Positions 37,125-46,087 of a stretch of DNA of 64,000 bases are shown here, piece by piece. Source of the stretch: Chromatiaceae bacterium (GTDB lineage Bacteria > Pseudomonadota > Gammaproteobacteria > Chromatiales > Chromatiaceae); the NCBI GenBank assembly GCA_013426805.1, contig JACDZG010000014.1, positions 1 through 64,000 on the forward strand, written 5' to 3'. The position numbers and the translations under genes are program-made. Each line of letters opens with the position of its first letter. Position 1 is the stretch's first letter. The notes below the pieces were generated by a model. That model was not told where the DNA came from. It did no database searches and was given only the letters and a program-made list of their open reading frames with translations.

Positions 37125-39281
37125 ATGAATAGCGAATCGATCGACGATATACCTTTTGTTTCTTCACCCCCGTTTAGCGAGGGGCGGGATGAGTACGAAG
37201 CGCAGATTGCCGAGCTGAAAGCGGCTTTGGAGGATAGGGAACGACAGATTACTGAACTGCGTCGCGCCATTACCGAAATCTATCGGTCTACGAGTTGGCG
37301 ACTGACGACGCCGGTTCGCGTCGCCGGAGGTGGGTTGGTACGCAAGAAGCGGGACGTTCAACTGCTATGGACTAAAGCAGGGGATACCTATCGTGTGGCA
37401 CAGGATTTTCTCGACAATGAATTATCGCTCACGCGACTGAAGCGGCTGTTTCAGGTTGTGCTCGAGGAAGGCTTCGAGGGTATCAAATCGCGCGTCGGAA
37501 CTCGACACCGCGCTCTCCAGTCAGTGACTCAGGCCCGGGCGGGATTGAGTGCAGCGGAAGACCAGGGTGCCTGTTCGATCACCCGTGATCCGTCCGGACA
37601 TTACATGCTGACTGCGAGGGCGACAGAGTACACCTATGTGGAGCCGCAGAGGCCGCTGGACATTGATGCGCGGATCGCTCAGCTCGCGTTCGTTCCCTTT
37701 TTTTCGATTATCGTACCGGTTTACAGCACGACTCCGGAGTTGCTTGAGGCTGCCCTAGGATCTGTTACGAGTCAGTGGTACCCTCACTGGCAACTCATCC
37801 TTGTTGACGATGCGAGCCCGTCCGAGGAGACCCGACTGCTGTTGAACGGAATTAATCATCCTCAGGTACGCGTATGGCGCCTTGCCCGGAATCAAGGGAT
37901 CGCGGGAGCGACAAATGCCGGATTGGAGGTCGCTGACGGGGACTACGTCGTCTTCTTGGATCATGGCGACGAGCTGACGGTCGACTGCCTTTACGAGCTG
38001 GCGCTTTGCATTGCGCAAGAGCGTCCTGATTATATCTACAGTGATGAGGACAAGCTTTCCGAGCTCGGGTTATTCACCGAACCTCATTTCAAGCCGGACT
38101 GGTCGCCGGATACGATGATGAGCACCATGTATACCTGCCATGTGTCATGCGTTCGTCGTGATCTTGTGAACGCCGTAGGAGGTTTACGGCCGGAGTTTGA
38201 TGGGTGCCAGGATTGGGATCTGGTGTTGCGAATTACTGAGATCACAGCGCGGATCAGTCATGTTCCGAAAGTGCTGTATCATTGGCGTATCAATCCTGCA
38301 TCGACGGCCTCGGACATTGCCGCTACACCGTATGCTTCGGCCGCGTCTCAGCATGTTCGTCTGGACGCTTTGGCGCGTCGTGGTTTGTCTGGCCGGGTTG
38401 AGCCTATTCTCCAGGTCCCTGGTTACTTTCGGGTCGCGTATGATCTGATGGGATATCCGCTCATTTCCATTATCATTCCGACCAGGGATAATGAAAAGGT
38501 ATTGCGACGGTGTATTGAGTCGATCCACGATCTTACTCGTTATCGAAAATTCGAGATCATTATTCTTGATAATGGTTCGGTCACCCCGGACGCAGTGGCT
38601 TACCTTCAGCAATTGGGTAAGCAGAGTGGCGTGACAGTGATCAGGTATGATGCGCCTTTCAATTTTTCGGAGTTGAATAATATCGGAGCACGCGCGGCCA
38701 TTGGTGAGTTGCTTGTGTTTCTTAACGACGATACCGAAGTCCTGCAGGACGACTGGCTTGAGCGTTTGGGGGGGTATGCGCAGTTGCCCCACGTCGGGCC
38801 CGTTGGGGCGAAGCTGCTCTATCCCGGCGGTGAAGTCGTGCAACATGCGGGGGTGCTGAATCTTGAAGGCGGCCCCCATCATGCGTTCTTGAATAGACAC
38901 CGCGATGATCCGTGCTACTTCATGCGCAACTTACTGGAGTACAATTGGCTTGCAGTGACTGGTGCCTGTCTGATGGTTGAGCGAACGAAGTTTGATATGG
39001 TGAGTGGTTTTGCCGAATCTCTGCCGGTCGCCTATAACGATATTGATCTTTGTTTGCGGCTGCGCGATGCAGGATATTTTGGCGTGGTGGTTCAGGCCGT
39101 GAGCCTGATTCATCACGAGTCCGCGTCTCGTGGTATGGATGATTGCGATCCGACTAAGGCGGCACGCCTGGCGCGGGATCGTGCGCACATGTACGAACGA
39201 AATCCAAGGTATTTTCAATACGATCCTTTCCACAATCCAAATTTACATCCTAATGGACTGAACTTCGAGGTTTCTGCTTGA
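37125..39281 (+). CDS. Two-domain GT2 glycosyltransferase with N-terminal coiled coil
   Basis: 718 residues. An N-terminal coiled coil (YEAQIAELKAALEDRERQ) ends in the STSWRLTTPVR motif shared with the fusion protein at 32013. Then come two GT-A/GT2 domains: residues about 190-430 with FSIIVPVYSTTPELLEAAL and a YIYSDEDKLSE metal motif, and residues about 440-700 with ISIIIPTRDNEKVLRRCIES, LVFLNDDTEVL and AYNDIDLCLRLRDAGY. Such double-domain enzymes build O-antigen or S-layer glycans. The DNA here is visibly less GC-rich than the flanking housekeeping genes, suggesting acquisition. Confidence 0.85.
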   Translation: MNSESIDDIPFVSSPPFSEGRDEYEAQIAELKAALEDRERQITELRRAITEIYRSTSWRLTTPVRVAGGGLVRKKRDVQLLWTKAGDTYRVAQDFLDNELSLTRLKRLFQVVLEEGFEGIKSRVGTRHRALQSVTQARAGLSAAEDQGACSITRDPSGHYMLTARATEYTYVEPQRPLDIDARIAQLAFVPFFSIIVPVYSTTPELLEAALGSVTSQWYPHWQLILVDDASPSEETRLLLNGINHPQVRVWRLARNQGIAGATNAGLEVADGDYVVFLDHGDELTVDCLYELALCIAQERPDYIYSDEDKLSELGLFTEPHFKPDWSPDTMMSTMYTCHVSCVRRDLVNAVGGLRPEFDGCQDWDLVLRITEITARISHVPKVLYHWRINPASTASDIAATPYASAASQHVRLDALARRGLSGRVEPILQVPGYFRVAYDLMGYPLISIIIPTRDNEKVLRRCIESIHDLTRYRKFEIIILDNGSVTPDAVAYLQQLGKQSGVTVIRYDAPFNFSELNNIGARAAIGELLVFLNDDTEVLQDDWLERLGGYAQLPHVGPVGAKLLYPGGEVVQHAGVLNLEGGPHHAFLNRHRDDPCYFMRNLLEYNWLAVTGACLMVERTKFDMVSGFAESLPVAYNDIDLCLRLRDAGYFGVVVQAVSLIHHESASRGMDDCDPTKAARLARDRAHMYERNPRYFQYDPFHNPNLHPNGLNFEVSA

Positions 39282-39289
39282 TGAGTTCC

Positions 39290-39570
39290 CTGGAAACCAC
39301 GAACCATAAAGCGCCTGAGTTGTTGCCGGTGGACTTCGCGCAAGCGCTCCGACCACTGCGGATGGTGGGCATCGCGCCCCATGGCGGTCAGTGGCTCGAT
39401 CCCGGCCTGCTCGCATGTGGCGACGTTGTCGGCGCTGAAATAGCACGTGTCGGCGACTGCTTGCTCCACCTTGGTTGACGTCCGCGGGCAGCGCCTGCAG
39501 GCGCTCCAGCATCGGCACCAGGTGCTGTTTGTCATTCACCGCTTGGGTGACCCAGGGCAGCGTCAGCTTC
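39290..39570 (-). pseudogene. Decayed IS1182-like transposase fragment
   Basis: Two minus-strand frames together give transposase-like sequence. One frame reads WVTQAVNDKQHLVPMLERLQ and ADVNQ; after a frameshift near 39470 the other continues VEQAVADTCYFSADNVA, CEQAGIEPLTAMGRDAHH and PQWSER, which is the characteristic middle of IS1182-family transposases. Beyond SER the text jumps to LRRFMVRG, perhaps an internal deletion to the conserved RGL-like C-terminal part. No terminal inverted repeats were found. It marks a recombination scar at the junction of the polysaccharide and metal-uptake regions. Confidence 0.65.
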
Positions 39571-39703
39571 AGACCAGTTTCAGGTCGGCCGCGACACCCA
39601 ACGCTGATCGCACACAATAACGCGCTTGGCGAGCTCCCGTTCCGTGGCGCGCCCGGCCACGCCTTCAGCGCTGCTCGCTCAGCGCACAAGGCCACTCCAC
39701 GCT

Positions 39704-39719
39704 TGTCGGAAAGCGCACA
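39704..39719. promoter_or_regulatory. Possible NifA-type upstream activator site TGT-N10-ACA
   Basis: The sequence TGT-CGGAAAGCGC-ACA fits the classical NifA site exactly and lies about 115 bp upstream of the sigma-54 promoter at 39826. This is the spacing usual for enhancer-binding activators. By chance such a match is expected roughly once in 4 kb, so this site alone is weak evidence. Confidence 0.4.
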
Positions 39720-39825
39720 GGCCTGCCCGAGCTGTCCGACTCCCGACCAGTTTCGTTATGTTATCTGGAAAATCGCGACTATCTGAGATTCAGATTTCCT
39801 TGTATGTTTCAGAAAATTTATGTCA

Positions 39826-39841
39826 CGGCATAAAGTCTGCA
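39826..39841 (+). promoter_or_regulatory. Sigma-54 promoter for the FecB/BtuF-type ABC operon
   Basis: The sequence cGGCATAAAGTCTGCa has GG and GC separated by ten bases and a -12 box CTGCAT. Transcription would start about 28 bp before the ATG at 39880. Several positions differ from the TGGCACG-N4-TTGC consensus, so it is among the weaker of the set, but its placement is right. Confidence 0.55.
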
Positions 39842-39879
39842 TATGAAATAACGAAAACTGAATACAGAGTCCCTCTCCG

Positions 39880-41025
39880 ATGCGCTTTTCGCCACTCCCG
39901 CACCGTCACCACTATCGCGTCATCGATCGTCCGCGGTGTCCGGACCACCAGGTGGATCATCTCGCCGGCAGGCGAACCGGTGCCGCCTTGCTCGCTCTGC
40001 TTCTGCTGTTCGTGGCCGGAGCGACAGCCGTTCAGGCCCGAGAGCTGACGGATATGACCGGACACGTGGTGACCATCCCTGACCCCGTCACCCGGCCCTT
40101 CGGTGCCGCGCCTCCCTTGACCGCGCTGCTCTACGCCCTGGCGCCGGACTTGGTCAGCGCGCTCAATATCCCTTTTGCCCCTGGTTCCGGTGCCTATCTG
40201 CGTTCCGGCACGACGGACCTGCCGGTGTTGGGGAGTGCCATGGGTCACGGCCAGCGCGTCAATCCGGAAGCCCTCTTGAAGATCCGGCCGGACTTGGCTC
40301 TCGCCTGGCAGAACGCCTTCTCCGATTTGGACCGGGCGGGTATCGAGGCGCCTTTTCGCGCGATCGGTGTGCCGGTGTTCTATCTGAAGCTCGACACCCT
40401 GGACGACTGGCCGCCGGCCTTTATGTTGGCCGGGCGGATCCTTGGCCGGGAGGCGCGCGCGCGGAAACTGGCCGACTACATCCGCGATGCCCAGACGCGG
40501 GTGGCGGCGGCCGTGTCCGGTATTCCGGAAGCGAAGCAGGTGCGGGTCTACTACGCCGAGGGTCCGGATGGTCTGGCGACCGACTGCAATACCTCATTTC
40601 ATACCGAGGTCATCGCCCTGGCCGGGGCCTATAACGTCTACCGCTGTTCGTCCAAGACCATGGTCGGACAGGAGCGGGTCAGCCTGGAACAGGTCTTACT
40701 GTGGGCGCCCCAGGTGCTGCTGGTCCAGGACTCCCAGTTTGCAGCGACCGTTCGTCAGGACCCCCGTTGGGCGCAGGTGCCGGCGGTCGCCGCGGACCGG
40801 GTGATTCTGATCCCCCGGCAGCCGCTCAACTGGATTGATCGGCCGCCGTCGTTCATGCGGGCACTCGGCATCCGATGGCTTGCCAACGCGCTCTATCCTG
40901 AACGCCTGCCATTGGACTTGGAGGCCGAGACCCGAGCCTTCTATCGGCTGTTCTTCGGGGTTGAGCCCACTCGTGCTCAATTCGAGGCACTGTTGACCGC
41001 CGCCCCCGCGAGGACCGCGCCTTGA
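39880..41025 (+). CDS. FecB/BtuF-type ABC transporter substrate-binding protein
   Basis: 381 residues with a long basic N-terminus, then a signal peptide (LLALLLLFVAGATAVQA). The mature part follows the helical-backbone periplasmic binding fold of the iron-siderophore/cobalamin/haem group: LTDMTGHVVTIPDPVTRPFG, VNPEALLKIRPDLALAWQN, LDDWPPAFMLAGRILGREA and PPSFMRALGIRWLANALYP. The next two genes encode the permease (overlapping start) and ATPase. A second protein of this kind is at 51370. A sigma-54 promoter precedes the gene, tying its expression to nitrogen or metal control. The ligand is unknown. Confidence 0.82.
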   Translation: MRFSPLPHRHHYRVIDRPRCPDHQVDHLAGRRTGAALLALLLLFVAGATAVQARELTDMTGHVVTIPDPVTRPFGAAPPLTALLYALAPDLVSALNIPFAPGSGAYLRSGTTDLPVLGSAMGHGQRVNPEALLKIRPDLALAWQNAFSDLDRAGIEAPFRAIGVPVFYLKLDTLDDWPPAFMLAGRILGREARARKLADYIRDAQTRVAAAVSGIPEAKQVRVYYAEGPDGLATDCNTSFHTEVIALAGAYNVYRCSSKTMVGQERVSLEQVLLWAPQVLLVQDSQFAATVRQDPRWAQVPAVAADRVILIPRQPLNWIDRPPSFMRALGIRWLANALYPERLPLDLEAETRAFYRLFFGVEPTRAQFEALLTAAPARTAP

Positions 41026-41870
41026 ACCGTCCGGCCCAATGGCGGGCCATCGACGCGGCCGCGGACAGGGTGTCCGACACCGGCCAACCCGCGGACTCCG
41101 AGTCATTGGTCGCCGCCGCTCCGGCCGCGGGATCGGGCCAGGGCCCGGGGTTTCATCCGTTCAGGTGGCTGCTGACACTCGCGCTGCTGCTGCCGACCGC
41201 CATGCTGTTGTCCTTATCCTATGGGCGCTTCCCGTTGACGCCGGGAGAAGTGGCGTCCACCCTGTTCGGTCTTACGGACCCGGCCGCGGAACCGGCCCGC
41301 GTCGCCCTCTTGCACAGTCTGGTCTATGACATTCGACTGCCGCGGGTGTTGGCGGCCGTGCTCATCGGCGCCGCGCTGGCCGCATCCGGCACTGCCTATC
41401 AGGCGGTGTTCGTCAATCCACTGGTCTCGCCGGGAATTCTGGGCGTGCTGGCCGGTGCCAGCTTCGGGGCCGCGTTGGGGTTGCTGGCGGCGCAGGGGTG
41501 GTGGCTGGTGCAACTCCTGACCATCGGCGGCGGGCTCGCGGCCATGCTGATCGGCGTCGGTATCGGCCGACTGTTCGGCGCCCCATCGCTGGTGATGCTG
41601 GTGTTGGGCGGCATTTTCTCCGGCGCCCTGTTCACGGCCTTGCTGTCCCTGGCCAAGTATCTGGCCGACCCCTACGAACAGTTGCCGACCATTGTCTACT
41701 GGCTGATGGGGAGTCTCGGTCAGGTCGATGGCGCGACCTTGTGGCGGCTCGCTCCACCTATGCTCGGAGGCATCCTGGGGCTGGCGGTGCTCGGGCGCGC
41801 GCTGGATGCGCTCGCCATGGGGGACGACGCGGCGCGCTTGCGCAACGTGCGGCGCGGGTGGGGGCCATGA
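41022..41870 (+). CDS. FecCD-family ABC permease, C-terminally shortened
   Basis: 282 residues from a TTG at 41022 overlapping the stop of the binding-protein gene. FecCD/BtuC features are clear: LSYGRFPLTPGEV, DIRLPRVLAAVLIGAALAASG, YQAVFVNPLVSPGILGVLAGA and TIVYWLMGSLG. Family members usually run about 330-350 residues, and after the LGRALDALAMGDDAARLRNV sequence they continue through two or three more membrane segments, including a conserved GxIGFVGLxxPHxxR loop that contacts the ATPase. Here the protein stops with RRGWGP and the ATPase ATG overlaps the stop (ATGA). The missing part is about 60-80 residues, so function is doubtful unless a partner supplies it. Confidence 0.78.
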   Translation: MNRPAQWRAIDAAADRVSDTGQPADSESLVAAAPAAGSGQGPGFHPFRWLLTLALLLPTAMLLSLSYGRFPLTPGEVASTLFGLTDPAAEPARVALLHSLVYDIRLPRVLAAVLIGAALAASGTAYQAVFVNPLVSPGILGVLAGASFGAALGLLAAQGWWLVQLLTIGGGLAAMLIGVGIGRLFGAPSLVMLVLGGIFSGALFTALLSLAKYLADPYEQLPTIVYWLMGSLGQVDGATLWRLAPPMLGGILGLAVLGRALDALAMGDDAARLRNVRRGWGP

Positions 41871-42736
41871 GCGCAACGCCCCTGCTGGAGGCGCGGGATT
41901 TGCACTACGCCTACCCCGGCTCGATCGGTGGGTCGCGCGGTGCACCGGTTCTGCGCGGAGTCAGTCTCAGCCTCCATGCCGGGCAAGTCGTGGCGCTGCT
42001 CGGGGCCAACGGCAGCGGCAAGAGCACGCTGCTGCGGCTGATGCTGGGGCTGCTGGTGCCCAACGGGGGCACCGTCTGCCTGGACGGGCGGCGGCTGACC
42101 CATTTCAGCCGGCGCGCGGCGGCGCGGCGCATCGCCTATGTTCCGCAGAGTCACACGGTTCCCTTCCCCTATCAGGTCCGGGATCTGGTGACCCTGGGAC
42201 GCATCCCCCGGACCGGGCTCTTTCGCAATCTGAGTTTAATAGACCGCGCCGCGGTCGACGCCGCGTTGCAGCGGCTCGGGATCGGCCATCTGGCGAACCG
42301 CCCGTTCACCGAGCTGTCGGGCGGCGAGCGCCAGCTCTGCCTGATCGCCCGCGCCCTGGTCCAGGAGGCGCAGATTATCCTGATGGACGAGCCGGTCACC
42401 GGTCTCGATTTCGGCAACCAATGGCGCCTGCTGGACCTGATCCGCGAACTGGCAGCGGAGGGCCGGATCTTGGTCACATCCACCCACTATCCGGACCATG
42501 CACTCAATGCCGCGGACCGGGTGGTGCTGCTTCACGGCGGCCGGTTGCTGGCGGACGGCCTCCCCGAAACCGTGGTGACACCGGCCACGATCCGCACCCT
42601 CTATGGGATCGAGGTCAGCATCCACCGGCTCCCCGGCGGCCGCCTGGCCCTGGTGCCGGCACTGGCCGGGCGTCCGATCACCCGGCCGACCACAGGACCA
42701 GGGTCGATCCGGGCACCGGTGACGGCCCATGGCTGA
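41867..42736 (+). CDS. FecE/BtuD-type ABC transporter ATP-binding protein
   Basis: 289 residues from the ATG at 41867. Walker A is GANGSGKSTLLRLM, the Q-loop region YVPQSHTVPFPYQVRDLVTLG is typical of iron/cobalamin importers, the signature is LSGGERQLCLIARAL, Walker B IILMDEP and the H-loop STHYPDHAL. It completes the importer encoded from 39880. The coding sequence overlaps the permease stop by four bases. A longer upstream in-frame reading was rejected because it has no family similarity. Confidence 0.87.
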   Translation: MSATPLLEARDLHYAYPGSIGGSRGAPVLRGVSLSLHAGQVVALLGANGSGKSTLLRLMLGLLVPNGGTVCLDGRRLTHFSRRAAARRIAYVPQSHTVPFPYQVRDLVTLGRIPRTGLFRNLSLIDRAAVDAALQRLGIGHLANRPFTELSGGERQLCLIARALVQEAQIILMDEPVTGLDFGNQWRLLDLIRELAAEGRILVTSTHYPDHALNAADRVVLLHGGRLLADGLPETVVTPATIRTLYGIEVSIHRLPGGRLALVPALAGRPITRPTTGPGSIRAPVTAHG

Positions 42737-42962
42737 GTCGGCCGTGCCATCCCGTGACTGGAGCGAGCCGGGCCTGCTCAGCTTGACTGCGACACCCGCG
42801 CTCCGCTCAAGAGCGTCGCCTATTACGCGGGGGCGCCGCGCTCCGTGGTGGCGCAATTGATTCTAACGTTATAAACACGCGAGCCCAGTTCCGGCACCTG
42901 GCGGGCCGGATCTCGTCATCCGACCCGAACCACCGAACCACCGCACCACCGGAGCAATCACC

Positions 42963-43367
42963 ATGACAGGCGCGCCCTGTATCTTCGGTAAGGTACCGCA
43001 AGGACCTCGACAACACCCCGACCAGCCCTGCCACCCCCGCTGGCAGTCGCACTTGCCGGCCGAATGGCGCGACAAGACCGTGGTCCCGCTGTCCTTCCGG
43101 GTTTATCGGGAATATGAGGTCCCCGCACGACGGGTCATCGGCCGTGACCGGCTGGGCGAACCCTGTTTCTGCGCGTGCGACTACCGGCTGATCGAACTGC
43201 GCTTGGACGACGACGACGATCTCTATCCGGCGCTGACCTACGGGGAGTCAGTCTATGCCTGGCGCCTCCTGGACGGACGCTGGCTGGTGCATCGCCGCCT
43301 GCAACCCTACGGGGACGAAGGGGACCTGGTTGCCGCGCTGAGTTTGGAAGCGCGGATGCCGCGGTAG
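42963..43367 (+). CDS. Hypothetical protein (134 aa)
   Basis: I do not recognise this protein. It is soluble and lacks a signal peptide, with an acidic stretch LDDDDDLYPALTYGE and a CFCAC cluster in the middle that could bind metal. The region TVVPLSFRVYREYEVPARRVIG and the late WLVHRRLQPYGDEGDL look well folded, and codon use matches the neighbours. It begins 226 bp after the ATPase gene and converges on the GCS2-like gene. A GG-N10-GC sequence at 42893-42906 lies upstream, but its -12 box is poor. Confidence 0.5.
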   Translation: MTGAPCIFGKVPQGPRQHPDQPCHPRWQSHLPAEWRDKTVVPLSFRVYREYEVPARRVIGRDRLGEPCFCACDYRLIELRLDDDDDLYPALTYGESVYAWRLLDGRWLVHRRLQPYGDEGDLVAALSLEARMPR

Positions 43368-43389
43368 TCCCGGTGCGGGGCTGCGCTGA

Positions 43390-44502
43390 TCAGGTCGCCC
43401 GTTGGCCGCCGCGGTGGTACATCAACGCAGTCTCACGATAGGCCCTCAGCAGGTCGTGCGCGGGGGTGCGGCGGGCGGCCAGGAGTCGCTCCAATGGGGC
43501 CAGCGCTGCAACGGCCTCCGCCCTCCCGGCCTTGAACAAGGCGGTCCTGGCCTTGCTCAGGACCTCGTTCGACCCGGCCCGGATGGCCGTGTCCGCAAAT
43601 CCGTTGACGGCCCCTTGCCGGTAGAGCGCCAGATCCGTCTCCTCGCCGCGTGCGGGGAGATCGTCGGCGAGACAGACCCCTTCAAGCAAGTGGCAACAAG
43701 CGATCAGCAGATCCAGCGATGGCATGGCGTCGAACGCCTTGTACTCGATCCGTCCGGCCTCCCCCGGCAGTCGGGCCGGGGCGATCAGCCGGGAACGGGG
43801 CGCCCACTCGGGCAGGTCCGCCGGCCCGAGAAAGAGCTTGACGGCCGGTCGACAGGCGGCGCGCTCGAAGGTCCGCTTGGAATGGCCCGGCCAGATCGCA
43901 CCGGCGGCAAAGGGACTGCTGAAGCTGAAGGGGACCAGATAGGGGCTGTACCAATTGAGCTTGCGCGCGGCGTTCAGACTCTGCTCGGCAGTCCAGTCGG
44001 GCATCGACAGATTGATATCCGGTCCGTAGCTGAGCGTATAGACCTCGGCGCCGTCGAAGCTGCGATCGACGCGGCGCAGGTCCTGCTCAAAGGGGTTGAG
44101 CGGGGGCTCAAAGTCATAGCCGGCGCGTACCGGGTTGTACCCGACGATGGCGAGCCCGAGACCGTGGCGGGCCAGGACCTCGGTCAGTTGCGCTTCGATG
44201 GCGAGCAGTTCGGCAATCGCCCCTGCAATGTCCGGACACGCCGGTGTGCGGATCTCCACCCCCTTCACCGCCATGGTGCGAAAGCGGCCGTCGGGGTGGG
44301 AGCGCTCGTCGCCTTCCAGATACCAATAGCCGCTGCGTATCCCCAAGTCACCCGTGGCCAGGGTCGGATCGTCGCGCCCCGGCTTTTCTTCGAGCAGGTC
44401 GCGAATCGTCTCGAAGGACAGGTTGGTGAAGTCGCGGATACGTCCCGGCTCGGGCCCGGTCTGGTCGACGAGCAGATACTCAAACTCGATCCCGCAGTGC
44501 AT
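43390..44502 (-). CDS. GCS2-type glutamate-cysteine ligase-like enzyme
   Basis: 370 residues from the ATG at 44502, or 376 from a GTG at 44520 that overlaps the preceding gene. The carboxylate-amine ligase (YbdK/GCS2) pattern is visible: CGIEFEYLLVDQ, VKGVEIRTPACPDIAGAIAEL, SYGPDINLSMPDW and PGEAGRIEYKAFDAMPSLDLL with the catalytic acidic residues. It joins an amino acid to glutamate or a related gamma-carboxylate; the true substrate is unknown. It ends a minus-strand operon that starts at a sigma-54 promoter at 47928-47943, so it may make a small thiol or chelator used with metal handling. Confidence 0.68.
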   Translation of the reverse strand: MHCGIEFEYLLVDQTGPEPGRIRDFTNLSFETIRDLLEEKPGRDDPTLATGDLGIRSGYWYLEGDERSHPDGRFRTMAVKGVEIRTPACPDIAGAIAELLAIEAQLTEVLARHGLGLAIVGYNPVRAGYDFEPPLNPFEQDLRRVDRSFDGAEVYTLSYGPDINLSMPDWTAEQSLNAARKLNWYSPYLVPFSFSSPFAAGAIWPGHSKRTFERAACRPAVKLFLGPADLPEWAPRSRLIAPARLPGEAGRIEYKAFDAMPSLDLLIACCHLLEGVCLADDLPARGEETDLALYRQGAVNGFADTAIRAGSNEVLSKARTALFKAGRAEAVAALAPLERLLAARRTPAHDLLRAYRETALMYHRGGQRAT

Positions 44503-44510
44503 CGTCCGGC

Positions 44511-45089
44511 TCAGAGCCACACCAGATAGTCACTGGGGTGATTCGCCGGGGGCCGCGGGTCGGTGTCCTGGACCGGGGTCCCGAGGTATAGGAAGCCGAC
44601 GATCTGCTCCTGCTCGGTGAGATCCAGTTCGCGATGCACCCCGCGATCATACATCGGCCAACCGGAGCGCCAGACCCCACTGAAACCCAGCGCCCGGGCG
44701 GCCAACTGCATGGTCAGCACGGTGCCGGCAGCGCACAGTTGCTGGTCGAACAGCGGCACCGTCTGGTCGGCACGGGGGCTCGCGATGGCAACGATCACCA
44801 GGGGCGCCCGCAACGGCATCCGCGGGGCGCGCTCCACCACGTGCGGGGGCCGGCCGGCGGCCACCGCGGCCCGTTGCAGAGCCTGACCGAGGCGAATGCG
44901 GCCCTCGCCGCGCGCGGCGAGAAAACGAAAGGGTCGCAGCCGCCCGAAGTCGGGAACCCGCAGGGCCGCCCGCAGGATCAGATCCAGCGCCGCGTCCCCC
45001 GGGCCCGGGTCGGTCAGGCGATGGTGGGAACGGCGGTTGAGCAAGAGGTCCAGGGCCGGGTTTGCGCCCTCATCATTCAGGTCGGCCAC
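44511..45089 (-). CDS. Nitroreductase-family FMN oxidoreductase
   Basis: 192 residues from a GTG at 45089 that overlaps the ATPase gene by 13 bp. The FMN-binding nitroreductase fold is shown by LLLNRRSHHRLTDPGPGDAAL, ALRVPDFGRLRPFRFLA and LAARALGFSGVWRSGWPMYD, then IVGFLYLGTP near the end. It is closest in outline to the YdjA/minimal nitroreductase group, which are NAD(P)H-dependent flavoproteins acting as dimers. Its place in a metal-handling operon suggests reduction of a metal ion or quinone, which is inference. Confidence 0.82.
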   Translation of the reverse strand: MADLNDEGANPALDLLLNRRSHHRLTDPGPGDAALDLILRAALRVPDFGRLRPFRFLAARGEGRIRLGQALQRAAVAAGRPPHVVERAPRMPLRAPLVIVAIASPRADQTVPLFDQQLCAAGTVLTMQLAARALGFSGVWRSGWPMYDRGVHRELDLTEQEQIVGFLYLGTPVQDTDPRPPANHPSDYLVWL

Positions 45090-46087
45090 TGGACGTCTTC
45101 CTCAATGAGGTCGCCCTGGCGCAGGCGCTCGCGAATCGCCATCACCGCGGCATCCAGGGCCTCGATACGCACCAGATTGCGCTGCTCGCGCGCGCTGGTT
45201 TCGATGATCCGGGCGATGCCGCCGTTGCGAATCACCAGGCGCCGGTGCCCACGCAGGGCCAGCAGCGGGTCGTGCGTCGAGATGAAGACGATCTTCTCGC
45301 CACTGATCAACAGGTCCAGGGCGCGCTTGCGGTCGACTCCCGCGTTCTCGATCTCGTCGATCAGCACCACCGGGGAGGCCGACAACAGGGCCGCGTCGGC
45401 GATCATCAGCGCCCGGGTCTGGCCGCCGGAGAGCTGGGTGACCGGCACCTCCGGGGAGAACTGTTCACCCGTCAGTGTGTTGGCGCAGGCGATGACCTGC
45501 TCGGCCATGGCCTCGGGGTCGACCACCATGCGGCACTGGGCGTGCATGGTCACCAGTTCCCGCACGCCCAGGTCCACCACGAAGTTCATATTCTGGGAGA
45601 GCTGGGCGACCAGCTTGCGATCGAGGGCATCACGCTGGTCGTCGCCCGGCGGTTGGCCGTCCACCAGGACCCGGCGTCCGGTGGGCGTGTCGCCCTGGGC
45701 CAGGCACTCGATATCGGCCAACAGCCGGCTCTTGCCGCACCCGGTAGGACCCACGACACACAAGACCTCCCCCGCCTGCACGGTGAGCCGGACCGCCTCC
45801 GGCGCCCCCGACTTATCCCGCCCGCCGATCAGGGTCAGGCTCCCCACGCGCCGCCCCGCGGCGGCGGCCATTGCCTGGACCTCGTCGATCAGGCGCTGGA
45901 TATGGGCCAGCATCTGGCCGCGCTCCATGCCCGCATCCAGCAAGTCCTCATCGGCCAGCAGCGCCAGCCAGCCCCCCAGAGGCAGCGGCTGTTCGGGTGC
46001 CCTGAGTCCCAGCGCCGCGATGAAGTCCGCGACACAGGGATGGGCCGCCAGCAGGGCGTCCAAGGGCATGTCGGCGATGCTGTTCAT
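45077..46087 (-). CDS. Soluble ABC-type ATPase with N-terminal helical domain
   Basis: 336 residues from the ATG at 46087, which overlaps the GTPase stop by four bases. The first 80 residues form a helical domain (DALLAAHPCVADFIAALG, which resembles DUF1858). The ATPase follows: Walker A GPTGCGKS near 117, signature LSGGQTRALMIADAALL, Walker B VVLIDEIENAG and H-loop FISTHDP. No membrane permease gene is adjacent, and the Walker-B sequence (DEIENAG) resembles non-transport ABC proteins. With the GTPase and a signal-less binding protein it suggests an intracellular metal or cofactor-handling device. The family is not one I can name. Confidence 0.72.
   Translation of the reverse strand: MNSIADMPLDALLAAHPCVADFIAALGLRAPEQPLPLGGWLALLADEDLLDAGMERGQMLAHIQRLIDEVQAMAAAAGRRVGSLTLIGGRDKSGAPEAVRLTVQAGEVLCVVGPTGCGKSRLLADIECLAQGDTPTGRRVLVDGQPPGDDQRDALDRKLVAQLSQNMNFVVDLGVRELVTMHAQCRMVVDPEAMAEQVIACANTLTGEQFSPEVPVTQLSGGQTRALMIADAALLSASPVVLIDEIENAGVDRKRALDLLISGEKIVFISTHDPLLALRGHRRLVIRNGGIARIIETSAREQRNLVRIEALDAAVMAIRERLRQGDLIEEDVQWPT

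Noticed and set aside
42893-42906. Possible sigma-54 promoter before the hypothetical gene at 42963
   Set aside because: GG-N10-GC spacing is right but the -12 box is GGGC; not listed as a feature.
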